A DNA stretch of 64,000 nucleotides from Metabacillus dongyingensis (GCF_019933155.2 NZ_CP082944.1:870001-934000), one strand, 5' to 3'. Positions 51,512 to 59,050 are shown, counted from the stretch's first letter. The notes: a model not told the origin generated them from the letters alone. Program-made: numbers and translations.

Positions 51512-52042
51512 ATGATAATAATGATAAATGGAGCATTTGGAGTAGGTAAAACCACTATCTGTAACGAACTTTTGATAGAGATAAATAATAGTATGTTATT
51601 TGACCCTGAAGAGGTAGGTTTTATGTTAAGAAATATTATTCCAGAGGAAGTAAAGCGACTTGAAGCTGAAACAGGGGATTTTCAAGACTTGCAATTATGG
51701 AAAGAGTTAACTGTTAAGGTAGCAAAACTTTTAATTACTAAATATAATGTCAACTTAATTGTTCCTATGACTATTAGGAAACCAGAATACTTTAACTACA
51801 TTTTAACTGGATTTAAAAGTGTTGATAAACAAACTTACCACTTTTGTTTGACAGCAAGTAAGGAAACTATTTACAAAAGGCTAAGGAAACGTGGAGAGGA
51901 AGAAGGAAATTGGTGTTTTCAACAAACTGAGAAATGTATAGAAGCCTATAAAGAATACAACTTTGGAGAGTATATAGACACTGAAAATGTTAGCATCACC
52001 GCCATTATCGAAAATATAAAGGACAAGCTAAACCTTTCTTGA
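51512..52042 (+). CDS. P-loop nucleotide kinase-like protein (TmrB-like)
   Basis: 176 aa with Walker A GAFGVGKTT at residues 7-15 and a lid-like TIYKRLRKRGEEEGNW. The shape fits the TmrB/adenylylsulphate- or nucleoside-kinase-like AAA group; TmrB binds tunicamycin. AGGTGA lies about 10 bases before ATG 51512; ATG 51521 is a second choice. It is one gene between repeat blocks H and I. A role in antibiotic or nucleotide phosphorylation is inference from the family. Confidence 0.65.
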   Translation: MIIMINGAFGVGKTTICNELLIEINNSMLFDPEEVGFMLRNIIPEEVKRLEAETGDFQDLQLWKELTVKVAKLLITKYNVNLIVPMTIRKPEYFNYILTGFKSVDKQTYHFCLTASKETIYKRLRKRGEEEGNWCFQQTEKCIEAYKEYNFGEYIDTENVSITAIIENIKDKLNLS

Positions 52043-52055
52043 ATAAAATCGATAT

Positions 52056-52175
52056 GTTATTACGGGTGCGTTGATCTAAGAAGGGTTAGTGCTTTTTCTG
52101 TTGAAGTTATTGTACCAAACCAGCTATAGAAACTTTAATGATCTTCAGCAATCGGGCGCTTTTCCAGAACAAGGA
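52056..52175 (+). repeat. Dispersed-module block I
   Basis: GTTATTACGGGTGCGTTGAT (52056 on), a partial TTCTGTTGAAGTTATTG piece (52096-52112) and ATGATCTTCAGCAATCGGGC... (52138-52175). It starts 14 bp after the kinase stop. Confidence 0.7.
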
Positions 52176-52336
52176 AAGCGTGTTTTTAATGATTATTCCA
52201 CTAGCGCAGGTATAAATAAATGTTTTTGTTGTCACCAATGTTACTAACGGCTAATCAAGACAGTAAATGAGTACTTATAATGTTATACTAAATCTAAATA
52301 AAGAAAAAATACGTTGAAATTCTAGGGGTTCTTTTA

Positions 52337-52951
52337 ATGAACATACTAATCAAAAGCATAATACTTGGAATTGCTGCCACTATACAAGGTGTTGCGATGG
52401 CGACTTTTTTATTCCCGCACTTTATTCCCTCAGGTGGTGCTGCTAGTGTTGGTGTTTTGTTAAATTACATAATAAATATACCGTTTGCGATTACACTTTG
52501 GGTTGTAAATGCTAGCTTGTTACTAGCTGCAGTAAAATGGCTTGGAAAAAGTAGTGCACTTTGGACAATGTATTGTGTGTCAGTAACTTCTGCTACGATC
52601 AACTTTATTTCCCCGTTTATGAAAAATCCCATATCAAATGTGATGATTGATCTCACTTTTGGTTCAGTTGTCTTTGGTATAGGACTAGGTATATTGTTTC
52701 GAATGGGAGCCTCTTCAGGTGGGATGGATATTTTGGCCTTAATACTTTCCAAAACAAAAGGACTTTCACCAGGAAAAGCGCTCTTTTGGATAAACGGAAG
52801 TTTAGTAGTTTTAACCGGAATTGTCGTTGATTGGAAAATCATTTTGTATGCGTTGGTTTGCCAATATATTGGGACAAGGGTTTTAGATCAAATCTATAAA
52901 TTCCCAATTAAATCGAGGTATTTTGAGGTTGAAAAAATTGAATCATTTTGA
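52337..52951 (+). CDS. YitT-family membrane protein, short form
   Basis: 204 aa with five to six membrane helices. YitT features include FLFPHFIPSGGAASVGVLL and FRMGASSGGMDILALIL. The C-terminal DUF2179 domain of the longer paralogue at 25487 is absent, although the protein ends cleanly after a short hydrophilic tail. The ribosome site is weak (TAGGGGTT). It lies alone between blocks I and J, consistent with acquisition rather than descent from the local paralogue. Confidence 0.75.
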   Translation: MNILIKSIILGIAATIQGVAMATFLFPHFIPSGGAASVGVLLNYIINIPFAITLWVVNASLLLAAVKWLGKSSALWTMYCVSVTSATINFISPFMKNPISNVMIDLTFGSVVFGIGLGILFRMGASSGGMDILALILSKTKGLSPGKALFWINGSLVVLTGIVVDWKIILYALVCQYIGTRVLDQIYKFPIKSRYFEVEKIESF

Positions 52952-52988
52952 TTAGGCTTAATTAGCTAAACAGCTAATCGAAGTTATA

Positions 52989-53129
52989 ATGATCTTCCAC
53001 GAACAGGGGGCTTTAGTGGGAGTCTCCTTGTAAAAAATAAGTAATATCGATTTTCAGCCAAACGGGCGCTATTCTTCGATAAGACAACATAAATGATCTT
53101 CGACAATCGGGGGCTATAATGGAATAACT
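52989..53129 (+). repeat. Dispersed-module block J (three modules)
   Basis: ATGATCTTCCACGAACAGGG... (52989-53024), ACGGGCGCTATTCTTCGATA in 53049-53088, and ATGATCTTCGACAATCGGGG... to GGAATAAC (53094-53129). It is the last block on the right; 53064-53126 repeats the middle of block B. Confidence 0.8.
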
Positions 53130-53130
53130 G

Positions 53131-53167
53131 AGGGAACTCCAAATCAAGCTGAGTTCCCTTTTTATTT
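53131..53167 (+). terminator. Terminator after block J
   Basis: AGGGAACTC (53131-53139) pairs with GAGTTCCCT (53151-53159), then TTTTATTTT. Confidence 0.85.
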
Positions 53168-53218
53168 TACTCTGTTGTAATACCGGGTAATAAATGGCGG
53201 TATAAATAGCACCTCAAT

Positions 53219-53253
53219 CAGCAGGACTTTGCTGCTAAACAAAGTCCTGCTGA
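53219..53253. repeat. 14-bp inverted repeat without T-run
   Basis: TCAGCAGGACTTTG pairs perfectly with CAAAGTCCTGCTGA (53240-53253). Neither strand has a poly-T tail, so it is probably not a terminator. Unknown role. Confidence 0.5.
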
Positions 53254-53414
53254 TTACTATACGATTTGATATGTTAAATATGAACTGAAATCACACGGAA
53301 ACTCTTATAAATCAATAAAAAAAGCATACCAATTCCTATTCGAATTGATACGCTAATTGATATGTTATTTGCCGTGTTATATAGCGGTTTGCACCTTTCA
53401 ACCGAACCCGTTCC

Positions 53415-53696
53415 TTAACTAGCCTGCTCTTCTTTTTTGTATATATACAAGGTATCATCATCACCATAGTGGAAATGTATGTTGTGGCCATTACTATTTA
53501 ACACTGGAATTAGGGTGTTGTGATACTCTTCATCATTAACATCTCTAAAATGAAGCTTCAAAGCTTTATTCGTCATAGAAACTTTACCGCTCAGCATTTC
53601 AAGATGCTCGGCATCTTCAATTGAGGCACGGAGAAGATTTGGGTTAAGGATAAAGTATTCATGAATGTCATATAAAACAATATTTAAATTACTCAT
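53415..53696 (-). CDS. Hypothetical protein, 93 aa
   Basis: 93-aa soluble protein beginning MSNLNIVLYDIHEYFILNPN, with SGKVSMTNKALKLHFRDVND and a C-terminal IHFHYGDDDTLYIYK. A predicted beta-rich fold. AGGAGG before ATG 53696 is strong. It contains no cysteine and no membrane segment. I do not recognise the family. It sits at the edge of the accessory region. Confidence 0.6.
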   Translation of the reverse strand: MSNLNIVLYDIHEYFILNPNLLRASIEDAEHLEMLSGKVSMTNKALKLHFRDVNDEEYHNTLIPVLNSNGHNIHFHYGDDDTLYIYKKEEQAS

Positions 53697-53844
53697 CAGC
53701 GGTCCTCCTGAATATAGATAATTTATTTATATCCAAAAGAGAAGGGAGGCATACAGTTCTGCTATAAGTCATTTGCAAACAATTTTAAGGTCGTTGATCT
53801 ACTTTGAACATCGGATAAACTTGAAAAAATAGTAATGAAGACAA

Positions 53845-53872
53845 AAAAACGAATGCAGGAGAGCATTCGTTT
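53845..53872 (-). terminator. Terminator of the universal stress gene
   Basis: On the minus strand AAACGAATGC pairs with GCATTCGTTT, followed by a T-run. Confidence 0.85.
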
Positions 53873-53878
53873 ACTGGG

Positions 53879-54397
53879 TTATTTGGCGATCAGCACCGAA
53901 ATAGCTGAGTTATGGGACACTTTATCGCTTACTCCGCCAAACAGCAATTTTTTGAGACCGCCTGAATCTCTGCTGCCCATTACGATTAAATCAGCATTTA
54001 TTTCTTCTGCATAATTCAGAATCGCATCTGATGGAGAACCTGATAAAATTTCAATCTCGCCAATAGCCTGATTCTCATCCATTTTCATCTTGATTCTTGA
54101 AACGATTTGATCTGCGTTATCAAAATAATCATGCTGGGTGTGAGTTTGATCGAGCTGATGTGACGGGTCAGGCGCGACCGGATAGTTTTGCAGATTGTCT
54201 GTCAAATAGCCATTAGCTGGAGCACTCGGAATAACGGGCTGAACTCCTTTGGTGTGCATCACGTGTTCTTCTTGGTAAACGTGGACAACAGTCAGTCTGG
54301 ATGCTAATTGTTTGCTCAAATCTATTCCTGTTCTTAAAGCTGCCTGACTTTCATCCTGTCCATCATAAGCTACCACTATATGATTAAACGTATTCAT
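53879..54397 (-). CDS. Universal stress protein, UspA family
   Basis: 172-aa UspA protein: NHIVVAYDGQDESQAALRTG at the N-terminus and the C-terminal ATP-binding loop VMGSRDSGGLKKLLFGGVSD, then KVSHNSAISVLI. An insert of about 30 residues (70-105, with HMHTKG and a Pro-rich part) lengthens it beyond the usual 140 aa. AGAGAGGATT precedes ATG 54397. Usp proteins help survival of stress and starvation; the exact role is unknown. Confidence 0.85.
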   Translation of the reverse strand: MNTFNHIVVAYDGQDESQAALRTGIDLSKQLASRLTVVHVYQEEHVMHTKGVQPVIPSAPANGYLTDNLQNYPVAPDPSHQLDQTHTQHDYFDNADQIVSRIKMKMDENQAIGEIEILSGSPSDAILNYAEEINADLIVMGSRDSGGLKKLLFGGVSDKVSHNSAISVLIAK

Positions 54398-54615
54398 TTT
54401 ATCAAATCCTCTCTAGAGAAAAAGTGTTTATTAATCAATACCCTTTTTCTGAAAAAATAATCAATTATCATAAAGAAAACGGTTTTATAAAAAATTTTGG
54501 ATCTGACAGACACATTTTTCTCTAAACAGGCGTACCCCTTTGATAATTAGGGTAATAAGTAGAAGGATTTATTTTTAAATTACTAATAGAATAGAATTGT
54601 GCGCATTGATTTCTC

Positions 54616-54728
54616 TCTCTACTGTCCAGCTTCCGGCCAAAACATATCAGACAAAAAATTAGAAACCCGGACATTTCTCCCGTATTCTTTATGTCTGCCG
54701 GAGCTTTAGCTGGCACTTGCGCTTTTCT
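54616..54728 (+). repeat. Degenerate copy of the Bacillaceae intergenic element
   Basis: It starts CTCTACTGTCCAGCTTCCGG and ends TATGTCTGCCGGAGC...TGGC-ACTTGCGCTTTTCT, the start and end of the common Bacillaceae element. It lies directly before the ribosome site of the penicillin-binding protein gene, so it may form part of its leader. Confidence 0.5.
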
Positions 54729-54746
54729 ATATTCAGGGGGTTACTC

Positions 54747-57074
54747 ATGGTCAAGTCACTTTTTTCAATTAAGGGTGTTTTTACGAAGCTGATTATTTTC
54801 GTGCTGCTGGCAATCATCCTTGTGTTTATGGTACATAATGTAGTCATCGCATCACAGGATGTCAGCAAATTAGAAGAAAGAGCAAATGCGCCAACTATTA
54901 TTTATGATCAAAATGGCAAGATTGCAAGCAAAATTTCAACCTCTAAAAATGAATGGGTAGATTATCAGGATGTGCCGGAGCATTTCTACGAAGCTCTTCA
55001 AGCGACGGAAGATCAAAATTTCTACAGTCACGGCGGCATCGATTATTTCGGCATTGTGCGCGCTGCCTTTAAGAATGTGGCGGCAGGAGGAGTAGTTGAG
55101 GGAGGAAGCACACTCACTCAGCAGCTTGCCAAAAATACGCTGCTGACTCAGGATCAAACGTTTAAACGAAAATTTGATGAGTACTTTATTGCAAAAAAGA
55201 TTGAAGAAGAATATTCAAAGGAAGAAATTTTAGAACTCTATGTCAATAAAATCTATTTCGGAGAAGGAGCATGGGGGCTGAAAAGGGCAGCTAAAGTTTA
55301 TTTTGGAAAAGAAGCTGCTGATCTTACAATAAATGAATCAGCTATTTTAGTAGGACTTATTAAAGCGCCGACGCACTATTCTCCTGTGAAAAATCTTGAG
55401 AAATCATTAGACCGCAGGGATGTTGTCTTAAGTTTAATGAAAAAAGAAAAGTTCATAACGGAAGAAGAAATGAATGAAGCGAAAAATGAAAAAGTCGTGC
55501 TCGAAAGAAAGGAATTAGATGAATATAAGGGACGCTTTCCATTCTATGTGGATCATGTCATTGAGGAAGCCATTAAAAAATATGGCCTGACTCAAAATGA
55601 AATTTTAGCTGGCGGCTTTGAAATTCATACAGAGCTGCGACAGGATATGCAATCATCCATTGAAGAGGTTTATAAGAATGATGCTAATTTTCCTGAGAGT
55701 CAGAGTGATCAGCTCGTTCAAAGCGGAGCAGTTCTCGTCAACCCTAAAACAGGAGGAGTACAGGCACTTGTTGGAGGAAGAGGGGAGCATTCATTTAGAC
55801 AGTTTAACAGGGCAACTCAGCTGAAAAGGCAGCCTGGTTCGACGATGAAGCCAATTGCTGTTTATACACCTGCCTTGGAAAACGGAATGGACGTTTATTC
55901 AAAATTGAAGGACGAACCGCTTGATATTAACGGTTATTCACCTAAAAACTTTGACGGAACCTATCATGGCGAGGTTACCCTGTATGAAGCTCTAATTAAG
56001 TCATACAACGTTCCGACAGTATGGGCTCTAAATGAAATTGGCGTACAAGCGGGCGTTGATGCCTCTAAACGCTTTGGCTTGCCGATTACCGAGAATGACC
56101 AGAACTTAAGTTTAGGCCTCGGGGGTCTTGATAAAGGCGTGGCTCCTTTGAATATGGCAGAAGCTTACACTGCTTTTCCAAACGAAGGAACCCGTGTTGA
56201 GGCTCATGCCATTACCAAAATTGTAGATGTTCAGGGAAATACGATAGCAGAATGGAAAAAGAAAGAAACAAACGTTACTACAAAGGAAGTAGCTCAAAAA
56301 ATGACCCATATGATGCTTGGGGTAGTAAAAGAAGGAACAGGGAAAAAAGCACAGCTTGAAAATCATGAGCTGGCCGGAAAAACCGGCTCCACACAGCTTG
56401 GTATTGATGGAATAGATGGAGTAAAAGATCAATGGTTTGTCGGATATACTCCTAACGTTGTTGGTGCCATGTGGCTTGGCTACGATCAAACAGATCAAAA
56501 CAATTACCTGAACACATCAAGCAGTGCGACAGCTGCACCATTATTTAAAGTTATTATGGATGCAGCCCTTAAAAATGAAAAACCGGAGGAGTTTAATCTT
56601 CCTCCTCTCAAGGAAACGGAAAGCAAGTCAAAGAGAAAAGATCCTTCAAATAAAGAAAGCAAAAAGATACAAGAAGAAAAAAGAAAACAAGAAGCCGATG
56701 AAAAAGCTAAACGGGATGAACAGGCAAGAATGGAAGAACAGGAACGCTTAAAACAGGAAGAAAAAGCAAAAGCCGATGCGGCTAAGCAAAAGGAAGAAGA
56801 CCAAAAACAAGAGCAAAAACGCAAAGAAGAACAAGCTGAAAAAGAAGAAGAACAGGCTAGAAAAGAAGAGGAAGAAGCTAAAAAAGAAGAAGAACGCAGA
56901 AAAGAAGAAGAGAAAAAACAAAATGAAGAAGAACCGACAGAACCGGAACCTCCGGCAGAACCGACAGAACCGGAACCTCCGGCAGAACCGACAGAACCGC
57001 CAGCAGATCCAGAGCAGCCTGAAGAGCCTCCAGCAGATGGCGGCTCTGACAACGGAGATACATCAGGAATTTAA
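54747..57074 (+). CDS. Class A penicillin-binding protein (transglycosylase/transpeptidase)
   Basis: 775-aa bifunctional peptidoglycan synthase. One N-terminal membrane helix. The GT51 glycosyltransferase domain (about 55-230) has ATEDQNFYSHGGIDYFGIVR and EGGSTLTQQLAKN. The transpeptidase domain (about 310-610) has SxxK in QPGSTMKP, SYN and KTG in AGKTGSTQ. The tail (about 620-775) is a Lys/Glu coiled stretch, then EPTEPEPPA repeats and an acidic end. ATG 54747 follows CAGGGGG. It resembles PBP1A/PbpG; the charged tail recalls B. subtilis PonA's disordered C-terminus but is longer and more repetitive. Confidence 0.92.
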   Translation: MVKSLFSIKGVFTKLIIFVLLAIILVFMVHNVVIASQDVSKLEERANAPTIIYDQNGKIASKISTSKNEWVDYQDVPEHFYEALQATEDQNFYSHGGIDYFGIVRAAFKNVAAGGVVEGGSTLTQQLAKNTLLTQDQTFKRKFDEYFIAKKIEEEYSKEEILELYVNKIYFGEGAWGLKRAAKVYFGKEAADLTINESAILVGLIKAPTHYSPVKNLEKSLDRRDVVLSLMKKEKFITEEEMNEAKNEKVVLERKELDEYKGRFPFYVDHVIEEAIKKYGLTQNEILAGGFEIHTELRQDMQSSIEEVYKNDANFPESQSDQLVQSGAVLVNPKTGGVQALVGGRGEHSFRQFNRATQLKRQPGSTMKPIAVYTPALENGMDVYSKLKDEPLDINGYSPKNFDGTYHGEVTLYEALIKSYNVPTVWALNEIGVQAGVDASKRFGLPITENDQNLSLGLGGLDKGVAPLNMAEAYTAFPNEGTRVEAHAITKIVDVQGNTIAEWKKKETNVTTKEVAQKMTHMMLGVVKEGTGKKAQLENHELAGKTGSTQLGIDGIDGVKDQWFVGYTPNVVGAMWLGYDQTDQNNYLNTSSSATAAPLFKVIMDAALKNEKPEEFNLPPLKETESKSKRKDPSNKESKKIQEEKRKQEADEKAKRDEQARMEEQERLKQEEKAKADAAKQKEEDQKQEQKRKEEQAEKEEEQARKEEEEAKKEEERRKEEEKKQNEEEPTEPEPPAEPTEPEPPAEPTEPPADPEQPEEPPADGGSDNGDTSGI
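56932..57000 (+). repeat. 27-bp tandem repeat in the PBP tail
   Basis: Two near-identical 27-bp units encode EPTEPEPPA, followed by a third partial unit. Repeat number could vary between strains. Confidence 0.75.
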
Positions 57075-57078
57075 CAGG

Positions 57079-57113
57079 AAAGCTGAACGAGATCAATCTC
57101 GTTCAGCTTTTTT
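57079..57113 (+). terminator. Terminator of the PBP gene
   Basis: AAGCTGAACGAGA pairs with TCTCGTTCAGCTT around TCAA, then Ts. Confidence 0.9.
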
Positions 57114-57311
57114 AATGGGCTCCTGCTCATTTACAGAGGTTAGACAGAGGTTAGGGTGATTAATTTATTTTATTTAAGTAGAAATCAGCTGATAAATTTT
57201 CAAAACCGATGATAAAATATCGAATTCAGGTAAATAAATTAGAATAGGGCAATCTATGATAATCATTAGCTTTGTCCAGCTTCTCAGGTCAGGAATGAAT
57301 CTTATTTAAAA

Positions 57312-57348
57312 TAAAATCCACACCCTGCATTGCAGGGTGTGGATTTTA
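57312..57348. terminator. Bidirectional terminator
   Basis: AAAATCCACACCCTGCA is perfectly inverted to TGCAGGGTGTGGATTTT. It ends the small minus-strand genes. Confidence 0.85.
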
Positions 57349-57365
57349 AAATCTGAAATTAGTTA

Positions 57366-57521
57366 TTAAAACATTGGTAAAATATAAGTAATTAAAAACC
57401 AGATAATACCGAAGAATATAACCAAATATGCCGCATATTTAATAAAAGTGGCTCCAAGAAGACTATTATTCGTTTTATGCTCTTCTTTTCTCTCAACATT
57501 TACTTGTTTATGTTCAGACAT
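57366..57521 (-). CDS. Small single-helix membrane protein, 51 aa
   Basis: ATG 57519-57521 follows GGAGAGGAAC on the minus strand. 51 aa: a basic/acidic N-terminus (MSEHKQVNVERKEEHKTNNS) and a C-terminal membrane helix (FIKYAAYLVIFFGIIWFLIT) ending ILPMF. The strong ribosome site, intact frame and terminator directly downstream support it. Function unknown. It is followed (upstream on the map) by a 23-aa membrane peptide gene on the same strand. Confidence 0.75.
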   Translation of the reverse strand: MSEHKQVNVERKEEHKTNNSLLGATFIKYAAYLVIFFGIIWFLITYILPMF

Positions 57522-57545
57522 AAGGTTCCTCTCCCTTGTTTATCT

Positions 57546-57617
57546 TTATAGAATTACATTAAGCAGCCAGCCGATAACAACAATTGCTCCAATAACGATT
57601 AAAATAGTTCTGATCAT
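57546..57617 (-). CDS. Very small membrane peptide, 23 aa
   Basis: ATG 57615-57617 is preceded by AAAAGGAGAT. The 23 codons read MIRTILIVIGAIVVIGWLLN then VIL and TAA: a single membrane helix. It lies 24 bp before the 51-aa gene, in the same direction. Similar tiny hydrophobic peptides (lmo0937-like) are found in Firmicutes. Probably a real microprotein. Confidence 0.6.
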   Translation of the reverse strand: MIRTILIVIGAIVVIGWLLNVIL

Positions 57618-57692
57618 TAGTAATAATCTCCTTTTCTCTGATGTAATGTAAGTAAGTCATACTCCCTTATCATTTGTAGGGGTTAACTGATC

Positions 57693-58007
57693 TTATACCT
57701 TTACTTTTTCAGCTGTGTTTAAAAAATTAGATGAAAATCTTGATTCGGTTGAACAGATTGTGTCCATTTCCTTCAAGATTTCGCTCGGGTTATCCCCATC
57801 AATCAGCACTTTAATCTGTTTAGATCCAGATGTTATCAGAAAGAAAGTAATCAAAGAAGGAAACTTTGAGACATCGACGATGCTTCGTTTTCCAGCTAAG
57901 AAGTACACCTTTCCTTTATAGTTTTTTGCGAGCTGATTCAAACTGATAATTTGATCCATTCTTAATTGATCCTGGGTACATAGACTAGTGGAAACTAACT
58001 GGCTCAT
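57693..58007 (-). CDS. HPr-like domain protein
   Basis: 104 aa. KGKVYFLAGKRSIVDVSKFP then SLITFFLITSGSKQIKVLID resemble the central strands and helix of HPr (compare SIM-V-SL and V---GED). The active-site His of PTS HPr is not seen, so it is probably not a phosphocarrier but a Crh- or regulatory-type relative. GAAGGAGGAAAA precedes ATG 58007. The gene reads in the same direction as the two small membrane proteins. Confidence 0.55.
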   Translation of the reverse strand: MSQLVSTSLCTQDQLRMDQIISLNQLAKNYKGKVYFLAGKRSIVDVSKFPSLITFFLITSGSKQIKVLIDGDNPSEILKEMDTICSTESRFSSNFLNTAEKVKV

Positions 58008-58289
58008 TGTTTTCCTCCTTCAATTTTCCTGAACTTCTGTTGTTTGTTACAGTTCTTTACCTTGTTTTCTGTTATTTGAAACATCCAGAAGGTGAAAATA
58101 GTGATTTGTGCCTATTCGCCGCTCTTTTTATGGGGGTCGTTTTAAAACTGAGTAGTTCAAAAGATGCAGGTTTATGCAATCCATCTTCATGCTCCTTAGT
58201 TTCCTGACATTTTGCTTCACATAGTATCGATGTGTACTTTATTTACAGTGTTAATGGCCGGACTGAAAGAAAAAAGGAGGATGATGAAA

Positions 58290-58607
58290 GTGATTATTGT
58301 AACCACTGACTTTGTTCCGGGAAAAGAAATTAAAGAACTTAAAGGATTTGTCAAAGGAGCAACTGTGCAGACAAAGCATATAGGAAAAGATTTAATGGCG
58401 GGGCTTAAAACGATAGTTGGAGGAGAGATTTCTGAATACACTGAGATGATGGAAGAAGCAAGGCAAAAGGCAATCGGACGCATGGCCGAGGATGCAAGAA
58501 ATCAAGGAGCAAATGCGATCATAGGCATGAGGCTGCAGAGTTCTGCCGTTATGCAGAATGCCTCTGAAATTATTGCCTATGGAACGGCTGTGTTTGTTGA
58601 AGATTAA
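58290..58607 (+). CDS. YbjQ/UPF0145 (heavy-metal-binding-type) protein
   Basis: 105 aa of the YbjQ family (DUF74). The conserved core is VPGKEIKELKGFVKGATVQT and ARQKAIGRMAEDARNQGANA, then IIGMR and IIAYGTAV. It forms pentamers in known structures; function is unknown. AAAGGAGG ends at 58280. GTG 58290 gives the typical MIIVTTDFVPG start at good spacing; ATG 58284 and 58281 are closer than usual. Soluble and monocistronic. Confidence 0.8.
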   Translation: MIIVTTDFVPGKEIKELKGFVKGATVQTKHIGKDLMAGLKTIVGGEISEYTEMMEEARQKAIGRMAEDARNQGANAIIGMRLQSSAVMQNASEIIAYGTAVFVED

Positions 58608-58645
58608 TCATGGGACGTTATGCAGAAAATAAGGAAAAATCTCAA

Positions 58646-58675
58646 TTGACAAAATAATGAAAAAGATGGTAATCT
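58646..58675 (+). promoter_or_regulatory. SigA-type promoter of the bmr leader
   Basis: TTGACA (58646-58651), 18-base spacer, TAATCT (58670-58675). It lies about 45 bp before the leader peptide start. Confidence 0.7.
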
Positions 58676-58718
58676 ATCTAAGGATAAAAACAATAAATTG
58701 GTAAAGGAGGGGTTTAAC

Positions 58719-58796
58719 ATGAAAAAATTAATTGTGATTGCGTACGATCGTAACGTTATTTCTTGTGCAGCCCCGCCATACCTTTATACCGTTTAG
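58719..58796 (+). CDS. bmrB: BmrB-like leader peptide, 25 aa
   Basis: ATG 58719 follows AAAGGAGGGG and reads MKKLIVIAYDRNVISCAAPP then YLYTV and TAG. It is followed by two terminators and the heterodimeric exporter genes. In B. subtilis, bmrB (yheJ) encodes a leader whose translation controls terminator formation before bmrC-bmrD. Inside the leader, GCAG (58767-58770) and CATACC (58777-58782) can pair with GGTATGCTGC (58837-58846) in the first terminator's loop, offering a mechanism by which a stalled ribosome affects termination. The homology is inferred from position and architecture. Confidence 0.65.
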   Translation: MKKLIVIAYDRNVISCAAPPYLYTV

Positions 58797-58824
58797 AGAA
58801 AATCAGTCTCTGAATATAAAAAGG

Positions 58825-58869
58825 AAAAGGCACACGGGTATGCTGCATTGTATACTTCTGTGCCTTTTT
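58825..58869 (+). terminator. First attenuator terminator before bmrC
   Basis: AAAAGGCACA (58825-58834) pairs with TGTGCCTTTTT (58859-58869); the loop contains GGTATGCTGC, complementary to part of the leader frame. Confidence 0.8.
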
Positions 58870-58880
58870 ATGTTTGATTG

Positions 58881-58920
58881 TAAAAAGGCAGACCCCGGCA
58901 TGCGGAGGTTTGCCTTTTTT
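58881..58920 (+). terminator. Second attenuator terminator before bmrC
   Basis: AAAAAGGCAGACC pairs with GGTTTGCCTTTTT with an inner CCG/CGG, then more Ts. A tandem arrangement with the first. Confidence 0.8.
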
Positions 58921-58952
58921 ATATAAATTAAATCTTAAAGGAGGAAGAAAAG

Positions 58953-59015
58953 ATGTATGTAATGATGCTGAAAGCAGAGAAATTAGTGAAAAAGGGAGAT
59001 CCAGAAAGCGGTTAG
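58953..59015 (+). CDS. Second short frame before bmrC, 20 aa
   Basis: ATG 58953 follows AAAGGAGGAAG and reads MYVMMLKAEKLVKKGDPESG, ending TAG 59013-59015, 36 bp before bmrC. It lies after the second terminator. It may be a second regulatory peptide, or a remnant of a longer leader protein. The strong ribosome site makes translation likely. Confidence 0.45.
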   Translation: MYVMMLKAEKLVKKGDPESG

Positions 59016-59050
59016 CTAAAAAGAGATAGAGAGGCAAAGGAGATGATAAC

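Noticed and set aside
34446..53129. Integron-type attC array
   Set aside because: The modules' ends are the reverse of attC core sites (GTTRRRY/RYYYAAC order), and no integron integrase is visible. Reported instead as an unassigned repeat family.
34446..53129. CRISPR array
   Set aside because: Modules vary in sequence and spacing and are separated by genes; no regular spacers and no cas genes.
58007..58207. Hydrophobic 66-codon frame beside the HPr-like gene
   Set aside because: No ribosome site (the upstream bases are the antisense of the HPr-like gene's site).
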